Shown here: positions 5,206 through 6,914 of the stretch, one piece after another
Position numbering within the stretch: the stretch's first letter is position 1
How the letters are laid out: the number at the start of each line of letters is the position of its first letter
Source: an uncultured Peptococcaceae bacterium
Lineage (GTDB): Bacteria > Bacillota > Peptococcia > Peptococcales > Peptococcaceae
Direction of reading: 5' to 3'
DNA: 6,914 nucleotides
Assembly (NCBI GenBank): GCA_900556545.1
Contig: USPE01000103.1
Location: 1 to 6,914 of the forward strand
Notes under the pieces: model-generated
The model's input: only the letters and a program-made list of their open reading frames with translations
What the model was told of the DNA's origin: nothing
The model's database searches: none
Made by a program: the position numbers and the translations under genes

Positions 5206-5943
5206 ATGAAACAATTACTTTGGGCGGAAAAACAAAAACTTCGCCGCTCTAAACTTATTTGGATTACCATATTTGCAACCATTATGGTTGCGGTTATTGT
5301 TTTTGCGCAGGGTCAATTTGTATTTCACGGTTCCCGTTATGTGGATAACACAGGTTGGTTTATGACGGCTGCGCAGTCGCTTGCCACTTTTTTTGTTCTT
5401 CCTGCAGTCATTGCCCTTTTCGGCAGTTATATGATTTGCCGAGAGGAGCAAGAGGATACGATGAAGTCTTTGCAGCTTATTCCGGTGAATGAAACGAAAT
5501 TGATTGTTGCAAAAATGATCATAACGCTGGCTTTTAGTATTTTGATTTATCTGCTGCTTTTTCTGATAACAGTTTCAGTTGAAGCAATTTTGCATAATGA
5601 ATCCTTGTCTATTGGACTGGTACTGGAATTTTTGAAAATTTACTTTTTGGATGGTTTGGGTGTATTCTTAGCAATCGCTCCGATGATTGTTCTGGTAGCA
5701 CGTATGAAAAAAGGGTATTGGTTGGCATTGGTATTTACAGAAATCTATTCTTTTACCGGTCTATTCACAAGTATGTCCGGCGTGCTGAAGGTGTTTTATC
5801 CGATTACAGCAGTATTTCATGTTTCTGGCTATTATGATGCATCTGCAATACAGATTATATTAAGTGGGATAACTTTATTATTTTGCGGAGGAACCGCTGT
5901 GATATTGCTGGTCAGTTTTCAGAAAAAAACACAGCAACGATAA
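5206..5943 (+). CDS. ABC transporter permease, LanG/MutG type
   Basis: The product is a 245-aa integral membrane protein, the second permease of the complex, starting at ATG 5206 ten bases after the preceding stop with TGAGGTG at 5193-5199 as ribosome binding site. The N-terminus EKQKLRRSKLIW repeats the pattern of the first permease (EFMKLRRRRFVW). Hydrophobic segments lie near 17-36, 56-77, 100-126, 147-165, 170-190 and 215-238, consistent with six helices. The segment REEQEDTMKSLQLIPVNE after helix two is the probable ATPase-coupling region shared with the first permease. With the ATPase it would form a one-plus-two LanFEG-like complex that removes peptides from the membrane or protects lipid II-linked targets. 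It is the last gene of the operon, about 100 bases before a strong terminator. No immunity lipoprotein (LanI) gene accompanies it. Confidence 0.85.
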   Translation: MKQLLWAEKQKLRRSKLIWITIFATIMVAVIVFAQGQFVFHGSRYVDNTGWFMTAAQSLATFFVLPAVIALFGSYMICREEQEDTMKSLQLIPVNETKLIVAKMIITLAFSILIYLLLFLITVSVEAILHNESLSIGLVLEFLKIYFLDGLGVFLAIAPMIVLVARMKKGYWLALVFTEIYSFTGLFTSMSGVLKVFYPITAVFHVSGYYDASAIQIILSGITLLFCGGTAVILLVSFQKKTQQR

Positions 5944-6039
5944 CGCAGATTTGTTCAGTTATAAATAATCAGCAGCAGGAAAATTATGAAGCGGAATTTT
6001 TTGCACGATGGCAGCATTTACTAAAAATGATAAGTAAAC

Positions 6040-6096
6040 AAAAAACGCTGAAAACCAATAAAAACGTAATGTTTCTGTCGGTTTTCAGCGTTTTTT
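6040..6096. terminator. Bidirectional intrinsic terminator between convergent genes
   Basis: AAAAAACGCTGAAAACC at 6040-6056 and GGTTTTCAGCGTTTTTT at 6080-6096 form a perfect 17-bp stem around a 23-base loop. The GC-containing part is flanked by A and T runs on each side, so each strand reads a stem followed by a U-tract. It would end the transporter operon on the + strand and the hydrolase gene on the - strand. Confidence 0.92.
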
Positions 6097-6173
6097 ATTC
6101 CATATAGCTTGCTGAGAAAAATTTATATCAGTCAAAAGACGAGCAAACCTGACTGACATCTCTGACCAGATAA

Positions 6174-6863
6174 TTACAGGGTAATGCTTTCTTCCGGTTG
6201 TAATACCGGACAGGGAATGCCGTAATTTAACAACTGATTGGAAAAGAAATTGGCGTTTTGTTCAATGACCGGAAAGGTGTTGTAATGCATTGGGATAACC
6301 TGTCTGGCATGCAGGGCTCTGGCAGCCAGCATGGCATCTTTGATATCCATGGTAAAGTTTCCGCCGATGGGCAGCAGTGCCAAATCAATGCGGTTGGCAT
6401 TGCCCAGCAGGGTCATTTCATGGCTGAGACCGGTATCTCCCGCATGATAAATGGTTTTTCCGTCTATCTGCAGCAGAAAACCGGCCGGATTTCCCAGAGG
6501 GATCAATTGTCCATCTTCTTCTATGGCAGAGCTGTGCAAGGCGGGCGTCATTTTTACATAACCCCAGTCAAATTGATAACCGCCGCCAATGTTCATGCCG
6601 TGAAAATTGGCAACGCCTTTGCTTTTTAAATAGGTGATAATTTCCGGATTGCAAACGACAAGACAGTTGGTGCGTTTGGCAATGCTGGCTGTGTCTCCGA
6701 TATGATCCCAATGTCCGTGGGTTAGCAGGATCACATCGGGAGAAAGGTCGTCAGCTGAAATAGTGGCCTGACTGTTTCCGGTAAGAAAAGGATCGATTAA
6801 TAGATGGGTGCCTGCTTCTGTAAAAATAGAGAAACAAGCATGTCCGTGAAATTGAAGCTTCAT
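6174..6863 (-). CDS. UPF0173 metal-dependent hydrolase (metallo-beta-lactamase fold)
   Basis: The product is a 229-aa soluble cytosolic protein of the UPF0173 (YtkL-like) family, whose usual length is about 225-230 aa, so it is complete. The start at 6863 is supported by AGGAGG (complement of 6872-6877), eight bases upstream. The metal-binding motif H-x-H-x-D-H is present as THGHWDHIGD, giving H49, H51, D53 and H54. The other expected ligands are H110 in TPALHSS, D143 in IYHAGDTGL and H193 in IPMHYNTF, so a two-metal site should be intact. The N-terminal FHGHACFSI and the LLPIGGNFTMD segment (163-173) are also family hallmarks. The physiological substrate of UPF0173 proteins is not established. 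It lies convergent to the transporter operon, is probably unrelated to it functionally, and shares its terminator. Its promoter lies at or beyond the right edge and is not clear. Confidence 0.95.
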   Translation of the reverse strand: MKLQFHGHACFSIFTEAGTHLLIDPFLTGNSQATISADDLSPDVILLTHGHWDHIGDTASIAKRTNCLVVCNPEIITYLKSKGVANFHGMNIGGGYQFDWGYVKMTPALHSSAIEEDGQLIPLGNPAGFLLQIDGKTIYHAGDTGLSHEMTLLGNANRIDLALLPIGGNFTMDIKDAMLAARALHARQVIPMHYNTFPVIEQNANFFSNQLLNYGIPCPVLQPEESITL

Positions 6864-6914
6864 TAGAACAACCTCCTGTGCTGATATTTTGTTGTTTGTA
6901 TTTGCTTAATGGGT

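Noticed and set aside
5986..6024. 12-codon ORF with AGCAGGA upstream after the second permease
   Set aside because: It is too short, lies just before the terminator, and could easily occur by chance.
6258..6629. 123-codon + strand ORF inside the hydrolase gene
   Set aside because: It is the antisense frame of a metal-binding protein whose ligands are all intact.
6878..6914. Promoter of the hydrolase gene at the right edge
   Set aside because: No hexamer pair with proper spacing is visible in the few bases left; the promoter may be outside the window.

Overview
The window looks like chromosomal DNA from a low-to-mid-GC Bacillota (Firmicutes), probably an anaerobe. This rests on AGGAGG-type ribosome binding sites, sigma-A-like promoters, AT-rich spacers, several intrinsic terminators, and Firmicute-typical families (a BilS-type flavodoxin, a LanFEG/BcrA-type ABC transporter with a two-component system, and a UPF0173 hydrolase). 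A Negativicutes or Clostridia host is plausible but cannot be fixed from the sequence alone.

Layout. Bases 1-275 hold no gene I can support, only a GC-rich hairpin and a possible relic coding tail at the very left edge. Bases 276-785 (+) are a small hypothetical gene (DUF7000-like) with a good RBS and ATG but an in-frame TGA at codon 22, so it reads as a pseudogene. Bases 1006-1524 (+) encode a flavodoxin-like protein of the BilS type, preceded by two inverted repeats and followed by a long hairpin. Bases 1728-3355 (+) encode an OmpR-family response regulator and a small histidine kinase with one membrane segment, driven by a near-consensus promoter and closed by an intrinsic terminator. Bases 3548-5943 (+) encode a three-gene ABC transporter (ATPase and two paralogous six-helix permeases) resembling lantibiotic/bacitracin self-protection transporters. 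It has its own promoter, in which a pair of 9-bp direct repeats with 11-bp spacing sits where the -35 should be. A 17-bp perfect-stem bidirectional terminator separates it from a converging UPF0173 metallo-hydrolase gene (6174-6863, -).

How the genes work together. The response regulator, kinase and three-subunit transporter make a classic antimicrobial-peptide sensing and resistance module. The sequence suggests that the regulator pair is made from its own promoter and stops at the terminator after the kinase gene, and that phosphorylated regulator then activates the transporter promoter through the tandem 11-bp-spaced repeats. There is no bacteriocin precursor, modification enzyme, or immunity lipoprotein in the window, so it looks like a stand-alone resistance or sensing system and not part of a visible bacteriocin cluster. 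No tRNA, rRNA, CRISPR array, complete mobile element or clearly new system was seen. The most interesting items are the regulated transporter promoter, a possible 23-codon upstream ORF that touches the transporter start codon, the E-for-Q change in the ATPase, and the nonsense-mutated gene.
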